64,000 bases of DNA from Sphingobacterium tabacisoli (GTDB taxonomy: Bacteria > Bacteroidota > Bacteroidia > Sphingobacteriales > Sphingobacteriaceae): NCBI RefSeq assembly GCF_017908035.1, contig NZ_JAEQMU010000001.1:124001-188000 (forward strand), written 5' to 3'. Position 1 is the stretch's first letter; each line of letters opens with the position of its first letter. A program made the position numbers and the translations under genes. The notes under the pieces were generated by a model, which was not told the DNA's origin, did no database searches, and worked only from the letters and a program-made list of their open reading frames with translations. Below, in pieces: positions 7,844 through 15,823 of the stretch.

Positions 7844-8425
7844 TTATCGTGACATTCGACGTCTTCTAATACGACTTAATGTTTCTCTTTTGACGCCCAA
7901 GAATGAAGCTACTTGAGAAAGCGATACTCTTTTTAGAATTTCTGGCCTTTTATTTTCTAAATATTCTAAACGTTCCTGTGCGGAATAGAGTTGGAAGACT
8001 GTTAATAGTTCTTCTTGCTTAGTGGCATATAAACGGATACAACTCCTTCCTAAAGCTTCAACCTCCTGTGACTGTTTAGCAATCTCAAACAGCTTTTCTT
8101 TTGCAAAAAGAACTACTGTCATAGTTTCACAGGCGATAATATTAAATTTAGATTTTTCTCCAGACCCAAAACTTTGGATATTAGTAGCTATTTCATTCTC
8201 GAAGAAAAAACCGGTGTTTTTAATTTCTCCATCAATTTCATAATAGCTTTTACAATATCCGTCCACGATGTAAAACAATGAACTGCATACTTCTCCTTCT
8301 TTAAGAAGAAAGTCGTTCTTCTTAAGCTCTCTTTCTTCAAGTGCAGGTTGAAGCAATGCATAGCTTTCTTCTGAAAATGAAGTAAGCGAACGGAGGAAGT
8401 TTAAAAGATTTTTTTCTCCTAACAT
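7844..8425 (-). CDS. Crp/Fnr family transcriptional regulator
   Basis: The protein has 193 aa. The N-terminal two thirds fit a cyclic-nucleotide-binding-like beta-roll: residues 30-60 contain LKKNDFLLKEGEVCSSLFYI and VDGYCKSYYEIDGE. A long helix follows, then a C-terminal helix-turn-helix (SLSQVASFLGVKRETLSRIRRR, about residues 168-190), the last part of which is the recognition helix. No Fnr-type cysteine cluster is visible at the N-terminus. The effector is unknown; most Bacteroidota members of this group do not keep the cAMP-contact residues. It is encoded upstream of the VOC gene on the same strand, with a Crp-like palindrome between the two. Confidence 0.9.
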   Translation of the reverse strand: MLGEKNLLNFLRSLTSFSEESYALLQPALEERELKKNDFLLKEGEVCSSLFYIVDGYCKSYYEIDGEIKNTGFFFENEIATNIQSFGSGEKSKFNIIACETMTVVLFAKEKLFEIAKQSQEVEALGRSCIRLYATKQEELLTVFQLYSAQERLEYLENKRPEILKRVSLSQVASFLGVKRETLSRIRRRRMSR

Positions 8426-8459
8426 TGTAATATGGAAACTTTTTAAAGGGATAAACGTA

Positions 8460-8467
8460 CAAAAATA
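8460..8467 (-). promoter_or_regulatory. Candidate -7 element for the Crp/Fnr-type gene
   Basis: On the minus strand this reads TATTTTTG, matching TAnnTTTG, 35 bases before the start codon. No clear -33 TTG is seen. Confidence 0.35.
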
Positions 8468-8781
8468 TAACCATTACGGATGTTAGATGCTGGTGATTTT
8501 CGCTGTGCTTTTTTTTGCCTCAAATTCAGATTATCTAAGATGATCCCTCTGGGAGCTCTCGATTGGGTGACTAAATCAGGACGGTCGACAGAAAGGAATG
8601 AAAGTCAATTGCACTAATACCAATTAAATTTTTTTTTCTAAAGTGGTAACCCTACTTTTGTAGCATATCAACCGTAGCGGCATACGTTCTGTAATAGCTG
8701 CTATAAGCTCATATTTTAATATATCAAAAAAATGTTCCAGATCGGGGCATAGGTAACTCATTAACATTACTCAAATAATCA
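8468..8781. other. Gene-free spacer upstream of mrdA, with a candidate -7 element
   Basis: No gene is seen. A plus-strand TACTTTTG at 8653-8660 fits the Bacteroidota -7 consensus and could drive mrdA with a leader of about 115 bases; its -33 element is not clear. The AT-rich leader (8661-8781) shows no obvious hairpin. Confidence 0.4.
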
Positions 8782-10626
8782 ATGAATAACTATTTCAAGC
8801 GTAAGTATGCAATACAATTTATATTTTTATTAAGCGCCTTAATTATTGTAGCCCGACTCTTTTATATGCAGATATTAGATAGATCATACTTAGTAGCTGC
8901 CAGAAACAATGTATTACGTACCGAAATGATCTATCCCGCGAGAGGCATGATTTACGACAGGAACGGTAGGCCTTTGGTGCAGAACAGGATCGTGTATGAC
9001 CTGATGGTGACGCCAAGGGAAACATGCGAGATGGATACAACCTTATTTTGTGATCTCTTAGGGATTGATAGTAGTGGATATAAAAGTCGTTTTGAGAAAG
9101 CTAAAAGATATTCATCATATCGGGCATCACTTTTTGAGGGGCAATTATCCGCGCGCAACTATGCTGCTTTACAGGAACATCTTGATAAGTTCAAAGGATT
9201 TTATGTACAGCGAAGAACCATACGCAGCTATCCGGATAGTATAGCTCCCCAATTACTTGGATATATTAAAGAAGTAAATTCACGGGATATAGATCAATCA
9301 GACGGATTCTATCGACCTGGAGATTATATTGGAGCATCAGGTATCGAACGCACTTATGAGAAAGTACTACGGGGACAACGTGGCGTCAAGATGCAGGTAG
9401 TAGATGTATTCAATCGGCCGATGGGATCCTTTATGGATGGGATGTACGATACACTGTCTGTTAGTGGTGATGGCCTACAATGCACGATAGACCGGGATCT
9501 TCAAATTCTGGCCGAGCGTCTTATGAAGGGCAAGATGGGGTCAGTCGTGGCTATAGAACCATCAACCGGCGAAATATTAACTTTTGTAAGTGCACCTTCT
9601 TTTGATCCGAATAGGATGACCGGAAGGCACCGTGGGAATAATTATATGAAACTATTGAATGATCCTACGCACCCGCTGTTCGTACGCCCCATACAGGCCT
9701 ATTATCCACCAGGATCTGCTTTTAAGATCGTGGCCGCACTCACTGCACAGCAGGCCGGGCTGATCGATAAGAATACCATTTTCTATTGTCCAGGCAGTTA
9801 TAGATACGGTCCCGGAAAGGCCGTAATGGGATGTGAGCATGTTGATGGACCTACCGATCTGATAAAATCTATACAACGCTCTTGCAATACTTACTACGCC
9901 TATACCTATGCGCATATGATAGATCGTCGGGGGATGCCCGGATATAAGGCATATGACCTTTGGCGCGAAGGGCTGCAAAAATTTGGTATAGGGCAGAAGC
10001 TAGGAATTGACATTCCTGGAGAGAAGCCAGGATTAATACCTACTTCAGACTATTATACTGAACGCTATGGTAGTAATAAATGGCGATCGGGCTATAATAT
10101 TTCCTTGTCGATTGGACAGGGTGAGCTGGGGATCACACCGCTACAGATGGCAAATATAATGGCCATTGTAGCAAATAGAGGCCATTATTACAGACCACAT
10201 TTGATTAAGGCAATTGGCGAACAACAGACAATAGATCCCATATACCAAGAGAAGTTGAGTGCTGGCGTGGACGCAGAACACTATGAGCCCGTGATCGAAG
10301 GGATGAGTAGGGTCGTAAATGTGCCTGGAGGTACAGGATATCGATTGCGTATTGATGAGATAGAAATGTGCGGTAAAACGGGAACAGCCCAGAATCCCCA
10401 TGGAAATTACCATGCTGTATTCTTTGCTTTTGCTCCACGTATCAACCCTAAAATAGCTATAGCTGTATTTGTTGAAAATGCCGGATATGGAGGTACCTGG
10501 GCAGGTCCGATTGCAAGTATGCTTGTCGAGAAATATATTAATGATACGATTACGCTACCAAAAGAAATACAAAATCGGATATACAATGCGGACTTTATTA
10601 GTGAGCAACTACAGTCTAATAGCTAA
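8782..10626 (+). CDS. mrdA: Penicillin-binding protein 2 (elongation-specific transpeptidase)
   Basis: The protein has 614 aa. One N-terminal membrane helix (about residues 10-30) anchors it in the inner membrane. The PBP dimerisation domain opens with PARGMIYDRNGRPLVQN (52-68). The transpeptidase domain carries all three active-site motifs: S312-A-F-K315 (GSAFK), S367-C-N369 and K532-T-G-T535. It cross-links peptidoglycan during cell elongation, normally with RodA and MreCD. In Bacteroidota mrdA usually sits in an mreB-mreC-mreD-mrdA-rodA cluster; here none of those genes is near, so this may be a second copy or a rearranged site. A 43-aa frame overlaps its 3' end. Confidence 0.93.
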   Translation: MNNYFKRKYAIQFIFLLSALIIVARLFYMQILDRSYLVAARNNVLRTEMIYPARGMIYDRNGRPLVQNRIVYDLMVTPRETCEMDTTLFCDLLGIDSSGYKSRFEKAKRYSSYRASLFEGQLSARNYAALQEHLDKFKGFYVQRRTIRSYPDSIAPQLLGYIKEVNSRDIDQSDGFYRPGDYIGASGIERTYEKVLRGQRGVKMQVVDVFNRPMGSFMDGMYDTLSVSGDGLQCTIDRDLQILAERLMKGKMGSVVAIEPSTGEILTFVSAPSFDPNRMTGRHRGNNYMKLLNDPTHPLFVRPIQAYYPPGSAFKIVAALTAQQAGLIDKNTIFYCPGSYRYGPGKAVMGCEHVDGPTDLIKSIQRSCNTYYAYTYAHMIDRRGMPGYKAYDLWREGLQKFGIGQKLGIDIPGEKPGLIPTSDYYTERYGSNKWRSGYNISLSIGQGELGITPLQMANIMAIVANRGHYYRPHLIKAIGEQQTIDPIYQEKLSAGVDAEHYEPVIEGMSRVVNVPGGTGYRLRIDEIEMCGKTGTAQNPHGNYHAVFFAFAPRINPKIAIAVFVENAGYGGTWAGPIASMLVEKYINDTITLPKEIQNRIYNADFISEQLQSNS

Positions 10627-10717
10627 AGGGGCATGGGCCATGACGATGGTGATGGCGGCTCTCGGTACGCTGGCGAGCTATACGATCTCACGGTTACTAG
10701 AGCGAAAGAAAAAGTAG
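10586..10717 (+). CDS. Possible 43-aa membrane peptide overlapping mrdA
   Basis: The ATG frame begins inside the last 41 bases of mrdA in another reading frame and runs 91 bases past its stop. The translation has an amphipathic start (MRTLLVSNYSLIAKG), one membrane helix (AWAMTMVMAALGTLASYTI) and a basic tail (SRLLERKKK), which is the usual shape of a small inner-membrane peptide. An alternative start at the Met in AMTMV would give only about 25 residues. A double hairpin follows 36 bases after its stop. It could be translationally coupled to mrdA. The shape and position support it, but chance cannot be excluded. Confidence 0.4.
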   Translation: MRTLLVSNYSLIAKGAWAMTMVMAALGTLASYTISRLLERKKK

Positions 10718-10753
10718 CTGTTTAAAGTTGAGACGGAAGGCTATTGACTTTGG

Positions 10754-10786
10754 AAAGCAGTCACCGACTGTGTCGGAGACTGCTTT
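10754..10786 (+). terminator. Nested hairpin ending the mrdA unit
   Basis: Outer arms AAAGCAGTC/GACTGCTTT and inner arms CCGAC/GTCGG are separated by facing single A bases, with a 3-base loop. Confidence 0.7.
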
Positions 10787-10823
10787 GCTAGCCTAGAATG
10801 GCGTAGTAAAACTCCTTAGAAGA

Positions 10824-10852
10824 AATTAATGGGGGAATTTCCCCCATTAATT
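10824..10852. terminator. Hairpin between converging units, probably bidirectional
   Basis: The perfect 12-bp arms AATTAATGGGGG/CCCCCATTAATT enclose a 5-base loop. It lies 23 bases beyond the stop of the minus-strand TlpA gene and after the mrdA unit. Confidence 0.7.
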
Positions 10853-10875
10853 GTTATTGCGTTAAGTCCACTTGA

Positions 10876-12027
10876 CTAGTTTTTTCCGATTAGTTTTTCC
10901 AACTCTTTTTCTAACGCTTCACCCCTTAAGTTCTTGGCAATAATCTTTCCTTCGGGATCGATAAGGTAGTTTTGTGGAATACCGGTGACACCATATTTTA
11001 ATGCGGCTTCGTTGCTCCAATATTTTAGATCGGATACATTGGTCCAGCCACCTAAGCCGTCATCTGCGATCGCTTTTATCCAGTTGGCTTTAGCACTTTC
11101 ACGGTCTAAAGAAACGCCGAATACGGTAAATCCTTTATCCTTATAGTTATTAAATGCCTGTACGACGTGTGGATTTTCTTTGCGGCATGGACCACACCAG
11201 CTGGCCCAAAAATCCAATAATACATATTTGCCACGGGTGGAGGAGAGAGAAACCATCTCGCCATCAGGGGTCGCTTGGGTAAAGTCTGGCGCGATGCTTC
11301 CGATCATGATTTCCAGTTGACCTTGTAACCTCTTTGCAAAGGCGATACCCTCCCGTGAATCCCGCTGTTCTTCTGGAAGCTTTTTATACATTTCCAATAC
11401 TTTCATCATTTCTTCCCGTGAACTCCCGGCATAACGCTGTAGGGCATAGAAAAGCATCGGTGATGTAGGATTATCTTGAATATAGCGACCATAAACATCT
11501 TCCTTCAATTGTGTCTGCAGAGCTTTGACTTCTTCCTGAATGGCTTTCTTGTCGGACTCTGACAGGTTTTTATCCTGACTCTTGCGCATGAGGTCCATGG
11601 ATTTTGCCTGATAGTTACTGGCTAAGGCGTTGAGTTTTTCAAATTCGGCATGGCTTTTTGAACCGCTGACTTTGACATTTGAAAATTTACCTTCACTCTC
11701 GAGCTTGATATTCCCGGGTTCTAGGAAAATGGACAACGTATTGTCTGGGTTGCTAATGCCTGCGCCAGGTCTGCCAGGAATGGCTTTAAATACGATAATA
11801 CGCACCTGCACAGGTTGTGCGAGGTCAAATTCAAAGCTGTACTTGCCATTTTTTAGTGCTGAGCTGTCTAGAAACTGTTCGCCATCGTACTTATAGAATA
11901 AGTATAATTTGTCAAAATCTCCTGTTATTTTTTTGAATTGACCTGTAATTTTCACTTTCTTATTTTGGCCTAAGGCTAAAACTGGAAGGAGGCAGAGCAG
12001 GGATACCAATAATCGAATTGTTTTCAT
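10876..12027 (-). CDS. TlpA-family thioredoxin with DUF4369-type N-terminus
   Basis: The protein has 383 aa from the ATG at 12027. An upstream in-frame ATG (12060) overlaps the preceding gene and would put extra residues before the signal peptide, so it is not chosen. A signal peptide (about 1-20) is followed by a beta-rich DUF4369-like domain (about 22-120), a helical linker (125-240) and a TlpA/AhpC-type thioredoxin domain with WCGPC near residues 277-281. It is a periplasmic or lipid-face thiol-disulfide protein. It is the last gene of the left SusC/SusD locus, 20 bases after the PKD-like lipoprotein gene. The right locus has a TlpA protein at the same place, but longer and with a different N-terminus. 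Confidence 0.9.
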   Translation of the reverse strand: MKTIRLLVSLLCLLPVLALGQNKKVKITGQFKKITGDFDKLYLFYKYDGEQFLDSSALKNGKYSFEFDLAQPVQVRIIVFKAIPGRPGAGISNPDNTLSIFLEPGNIKLESEGKFSNVKVSGSKSHAEFEKLNALASNYQAKSMDLMRKSQDKNLSESDKKAIQEEVKALQTQLKEDVYGRYIQDNPTSPMLFYALQRYAGSSREEMMKVLEMYKKLPEEQRDSREGIAFAKRLQGQLEIMIGSIAPDFTQATPDGEMVSLSSTRGKYVLLDFWASWCGPCRKENPHVVQAFNNYKDKGFTVFGVSLDRESAKANWIKAIADDGLGGWTNVSDLKYWSNEAALKYGVTGIPQNYLIDPEGKIIAKNLRGEALEKELEKLIGKN

Positions 12028-12047
12028 GTTCTTGTTGCTAAAATTAT

Positions 12048-13616
12048 TTATATGTTCCATTTGTAAGACATTTCTTTAATCCGGCCAAAACCTTCATAAA
12101 CCTTTTGGGAAGAAAGATCGAGGTTCCCATTGATCTGATCGATTTTGTAGGAGTAAACTTTTCCATTTTTTGTGCTTTCATTCCAAGTAGCGAAGTAAAC
12201 GACCTGATTCCCATTTGGAAGAATATTGGCGAGATGAAAGCTTGGGAAGAAGAACTTCTGCAAAGCAACCGATGTGACTACTTCACCGGTAGGAGCTGTC
12301 CATAGTGGTTCGGCTACTTGATTGGTACTGAAATATTGTCGGTAAACTTTGTCGCGTGCTCCGTAAAGCAAATATTGACCGACGTAAGCCACGGCTAGAC
12401 TATTAATATTTTGGATATCAGGGTTATGGCTGATGTCTAGTTTGCTGACTGGGATGGTGTTGTCTACGGCAGAGTTGAAATTCGCACGTAGCAGATAGTA
12501 GTTTTGGTTATTGTTTTTCATCACGAGGTATTCGTGAGCAAGGGCAGGTGTGCCGTTACCATACCCCCAATCAGCCATTACATAGTCTAAGTCAATATTG
12601 TCTAAGCTATATGGAGTACTGGGTTGGTTGCTAAAAGTCGTAAAGCTGATCGCACCACTGGTTAATTTCAGAAAGCGCTTGGCAGCACTGTCGAAAACAA
12701 GACCATCTAAAGCCGCTAGGTATTTTTTGGGTTGCCAAGGCGCCAATTGAATGCCGGCATTACCAATAGCTGGACTTAAGGTGGTATTATTACGGTTGCT
12801 CGTAGTTACTGCAAAATTGATGTTGTGTAGACTGTTATCATGGAGTGCAAATTCTTTGCTGCCGTTTGTGGTATAGCCTATCAAATTCCGATTTTTTGGA
12901 ATCGTCCAAAACAGTTTGTTAAAAGGATAACTGATTTCGAAATTTGATTTGTTGATACCTACCAAATCATGCTTGGAAGCTACTATTAAATCACCGCCAC
13001 GAGTCAGGTTGGAGGTAGGATGTAAGATGGTTACCGGGCTGCCCAATAGGGGACTGCCATTAGAGTTTTTTATAAGATCAATAAATAAGCGTTCTTTAAC
13101 GATATTGTTTTTGACTCGACTGTCCACGATGAGTCCCACATCACTGTTGCCTTCGCGCTCATACAGTACCATCCACCCGTCAGAAATGGTCTCATTTATT
13201 GTTACCGCAAATTTTTGATATGTTTCTGTCTGGTTTTTTAAATCTCTGACGGTAAGCTTGACGACCCAGTTGCCGGCAGGCTTTAGCATTGCGGCCTTCA
13301 GACCGATGGTATGCCCAAGGGTATCGACGGTATAGATATTGGTGCTTGCAAAGTTTTGATAGATGGACCAGGTTAGTGATACCTTGTCTGCCAGCGTGCT
13401 GCTGTTATCCAATAATGTACCGTTATAGTATATTTTCGGAACAATGTGCAGGGTGTCCGTACGATCGATAGCGTACTCCGCAAGGATATTGCTCTGCGAG
13501 GTGTCGATACGGATCTGATCCAGTATGGTATAATCGTAATTGCCTTTGTCTTTGTAACAACCTATAATAAGGAAGAGAAGGCAGATAGGGATGATGTGTT
13601 TGATAATCAGTTTCAT
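12048..13616 (-). CDS. PKD-like family lipoprotein
   Basis: The protein has 522 aa. Lipoprotein signal with Cys at about residue 20 (IIGCYKDKGNYDY); the KDKGNYDY phrase right after the Cys is typical of the PKD-like lipoproteins in Bacteroidota SusC/SusD loci. Residues 25-145 form one or two PKD-like beta-sandwich repeats (VVKLTVRD, KFAVTINE). The remainder (150-520) looks like a beta-propeller-style surface domain. It is probably a surface-exposed lipoprotein that helps bind the imported ligand. It is the fifth gene after the anti-sigma gene, 12 bases downstream of the DUF4843 gene. A counterpart of the same kind lies in the right-hand locus (28274-29773). Confidence 0.82.
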   Translation of the reverse strand: MKLIIKHIIPICLLFLIIGCYKDKGNYDYTILDQIRIDTSQSNILAEYAIDRTDTLHIVPKIYYNGTLLDNSSTLADKVSLTWSIYQNFASTNIYTVDTLGHTIGLKAAMLKPAGNWVVKLTVRDLKNQTETYQKFAVTINETISDGWMVLYEREGNSDVGLIVDSRVKNNIVKERLFIDLIKNSNGSPLLGSPVTILHPTSNLTRGGDLIVASKHDLVGINKSNFEISYPFNKLFWTIPKNRNLIGYTTNGSKEFALHDNSLHNINFAVTTSNRNNTTLSPAIGNAGIQLAPWQPKKYLAALDGLVFDSAAKRFLKLTSGAISFTTFSNQPSTPYSLDNIDLDYVMADWGYGNGTPALAHEYLVMKNNNQNYYLLRANFNSAVDNTIPVSKLDISHNPDIQNINSLAVAYVGQYLLYGARDKVYRQYFSTNQVAEPLWTAPTGEVVTSVALQKFFFPSFHLANILPNGNQVVYFATWNESTKNGKVYSYKIDQINGNLDLSSQKVYEGFGRIKEMSYKWNI

Positions 13617-13628
13617 GTTTTTCGTGAT

Positions 13629-14381
13629 TTAAGGGAATACCACAGGGAGATTGTTCTCATCAAGCAGGGCTCCGTTTTCCTGATTGTGAACCTCCAGTGC
13701 TATCTTGCATTCTTTAATGTAATTGGCCATTTCGGATGTACTGATCCCGTATGGGTCAGCTTCGGTAGCACTATTTGAAATGACATAGATCGTAAAATAG
13801 GTAAGGCCCATGACCTGCATGATAAACTTGTATTTGACATCGCTATAGCTGCCGAAATAATAGTTGAGCGGACGGTAATACAAGGGAGCACTGTCCCAGT
13901 TGTCCGGTTTGGAGATATTGTTCCGAAGCGATACTTTTAAACTTGACATTTCCTTACTACCCCCGAGGAGATCTGTGGTAGACTTCAGTTTGAAAGTGAT
14001 ATGTCCAGGCGTTTCTTTAAATAGATCTTCACGTTTAGGCCTATCGATGTAGATTGCACTGCGCAATTCAACCTGTCCGGCTTTGAGAACATATTTCGGA
14101 AAGTGGTAATCGACGGCTTGGATATCGCCTTCGACAGCTTCAAGTTCAAAGGTAATATCCCGATCCAAAGGATATCCGGTCAGCCTCGCATTAAAGATGA
14201 TAGAGTCTACTTCCGTAAGGCTATACGCATAGTTATAGGTTAGACTATCCTGGATGGACGAACTTGTGCCAAACCAAATCTGTAAAGCAGTATCATTTGG
14301 ATCGAAAAATAGAGGCTCATTCTCTTTACAGCTTGTAAAGGATAGAAGTAAACCAAAGAGTAAGTAATCTATTTTTTTCAT
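13629..14381 (-). CDS. DUF4843 domain lipoprotein
   Basis: The protein has 250 aa. Lipoprotein signal with Cys at about residue 18 (SFTSCKENEP). The following region fits the DUF4843 family: a short YxxxxxxQIWFG-like start, DSLTYNYAYS, then two beta-sandwich-like stretches (about 60-160), and a C-terminal helix region (DPYGISTSEMANYI). The family is found almost only in SusC/SusD loci of Bacteroidota; its exact role is not known and surface ligand binding is the usual guess. It lies 5 bases after the SusD gene and 12 bases before the PKD-like gene. The right-hand locus has an equivalent of the same length. Confidence 0.8.
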   Translation of the reverse strand: MKKIDYLLFGLLLSFTSCKENEPLFFDPNDTALQIWFGTSSSIQDSLTYNYAYSLTEVDSIIFNARLTGYPLDRDITFELEAVEGDIQAVDYHFPKYVLKAGQVELRSAIYIDRPKREDLFKETPGHITFKLKSTTDLLGGSKEMSSLKVSLRNNISKPDNWDSAPLYYRPLNYYFGSYSDVKYKFIMQVMGLTYFTIYVISNSATEADPYGISTSEMANYIKECKIALEVHNQENGALLDENNLPVVFP

Positions 14382-14386
14382 AAAGT

Positions 14387-15820
14387 TTATTTATTAGGTT
14401 CACGGTTGGCACTGGTGGATTCGCTTACAGGGATAGAAAAGGTGTAGCTTTTGGTCGAGACCATATTCACATCTGTACCATAGATCGTAGCTTGGTTATT
14501 TCGCTTATAATAATGGAAAAGCTGGCCTTCGCCGATAAATTCTCTCCGGAACTCGGAGGTCAGTTCTGATCTGAAATCTACAGGTATAGCAGTAAGTTGC
14601 GTCAGACCACGTGCTTTACGTTGCGCATTGAAGGCCGGTAGGGCGTCGAGTCCTTGTCTCCATTGTGCTTCAGCCAAGATGAGGTACATCTCAGATAGCT
14701 TGATCAAAGGCATCTTATTTTGATAATAGGAAGGATTACTGATTTTGTTGGTCAAATCGGTGCTTAACGCCATGTACTTGGTCAGGTAGTAATTTTCATT
14801 GGATGTTGAAAGCGTACCTTGTGCAAATAGCGTTTCTCTGTAGTCCAATGGATCGTCATTGAGATAGTACTTTTTGGTCGTTAGGTCCAATGAAAATTGA
14901 TTTTCGCCCTCCTGGGATAGAAAGTTTACACTTTTTTGAGTGAGATTATTGATCTGTAAGCCGAAAATCTGTTCTATAGCGCCACTTTTGTCTAAGCGGT
15001 CAATAAAATCCTGTTGACTGGCAAATGTAAATTTGTGGGAATTAATTACTTCCTGAGCTGATTTGATCGCTAGGTCAAGCTGGCCCGAGTATAGATAAAT
15101 TCGTGCGAATAAAGCTTCAATAGCGTAATAATTCAAGTGAAGCTGTCTGTTTATCAGATAGCCGTTGTCATTCATTTCTGTGATGATTTCGCCGGTGAAT
15201 ATAGGATCATTGCGAAGTAGTTCCTTTGCAGTCTTTAGATCTGTCAATATTTGTGCTAATACATTCTGTACCTGATCCTGTTTGGTTTGTTTGGCACTAT
15301 ATTCTGTGATGTAAGGAATAGCAGGTTGAGTGGGATTGACAGCGTAGCTTACACCAAAGCACCGTAGGAGTTCAAAGTGTAGGAATGCACGTAAGGCTAA
15401 AGCTTCCCCTTTTATTATTGAATGGTTTTTGCCCGTAAATGGTATGCCGTCATCAATTTTTGACAATAGATGGTTGGTGTTGCTGATCGCATTGTATAAC
15501 GAGCTCCATACTTTTTCTATTCTATTTTCTAATAGTGTACCGTTGTAGTTATAAGCGTGGTCGTCATTGTAGGAGGAAGGGTAGTTTTTCCATTCCTGAG
15601 CGAGTACGCCCATCATGCCATAGGTCATTTCCTTGCCGTATAGGCCATCTTCGCCCAGTATGGTATAGATACCTGCCAGAGCTTCTTTAAAACCCGATTC
15701 GGTTTTGAAAAGTTCAGACGATTTTACCTGTGAACTGGGTTGTACATCCAACCATTTGTTGCATGAAGTATACAGGGTTAGAATGCATAGTAGCGAAAGC
15801 GTAAATGTTAACTTATTCAT
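14387..15820 (-). CDS. SusD/RagB family outer-membrane lipoprotein (left locus)
   Basis: The protein has 477 aa. Lipobox Cys at residue 20 (LYTSCNKWLDVQP). The family's TPR-like helices are clear: KTESGFKEALAGIY at 40-55, IKGEALALRAFLHFELLRCFG at 135-158, LNYYAIEALFARIYLYSGQ near 230, and the C-terminal EFRREFIGEGQLFHYYKR typical of SusD. SusD caps the SusC channel on the cell surface and binds the substrate. It starts 3 bases after its SusC gene. It shares the opening phrase KWLDV-P and the internal YG-E-T-G motif with the SusD of the right-hand locus. The substrate is unknown. Confidence 0.94.
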   Translation of the reverse strand: MNKLTFTLSLLCILTLYTSCNKWLDVQPSSQVKSSELFKTESGFKEALAGIYTILGEDGLYGKEMTYGMMGVLAQEWKNYPSSYNDDHAYNYNGTLLENRIEKVWSSLYNAISNTNHLLSKIDDGIPFTGKNHSIIKGEALALRAFLHFELLRCFGVSYAVNPTQPAIPYITEYSAKQTKQDQVQNVLAQILTDLKTAKELLRNDPIFTGEIITEMNDNGYLINRQLHLNYYAIEALFARIYLYSGQLDLAIKSAQEVINSHKFTFASQQDFIDRLDKSGAIEQIFGLQINNLTQKSVNFLSQEGENQFSLDLTTKKYYLNDDPLDYRETLFAQGTLSTSNENYYLTKYMALSTDLTNKISNPSYYQNKMPLIKLSEMYLILAEAQWRQGLDALPAFNAQRKARGLTQLTAIPVDFRSELTSEFRREFIGEGQLFHYYKRNNQATIYGTDVNMVSTKSYTFSIPVSESTSANREPNK

Positions 15821-15823
15821 AGT

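Noticed and set aside
10469..10585. Upstream part of the +1-frame open stretch over the end of mrdA
   Set aside because: This part overlaps the mrdA coding frame fully and is not needed for the small frame that starts at 10586.
12028..12060. Earlier in-frame ATG of the left TlpA gene
   Set aside because: It overlaps the end of the PKD-like gene and would place extra residues before a clear signal peptide.
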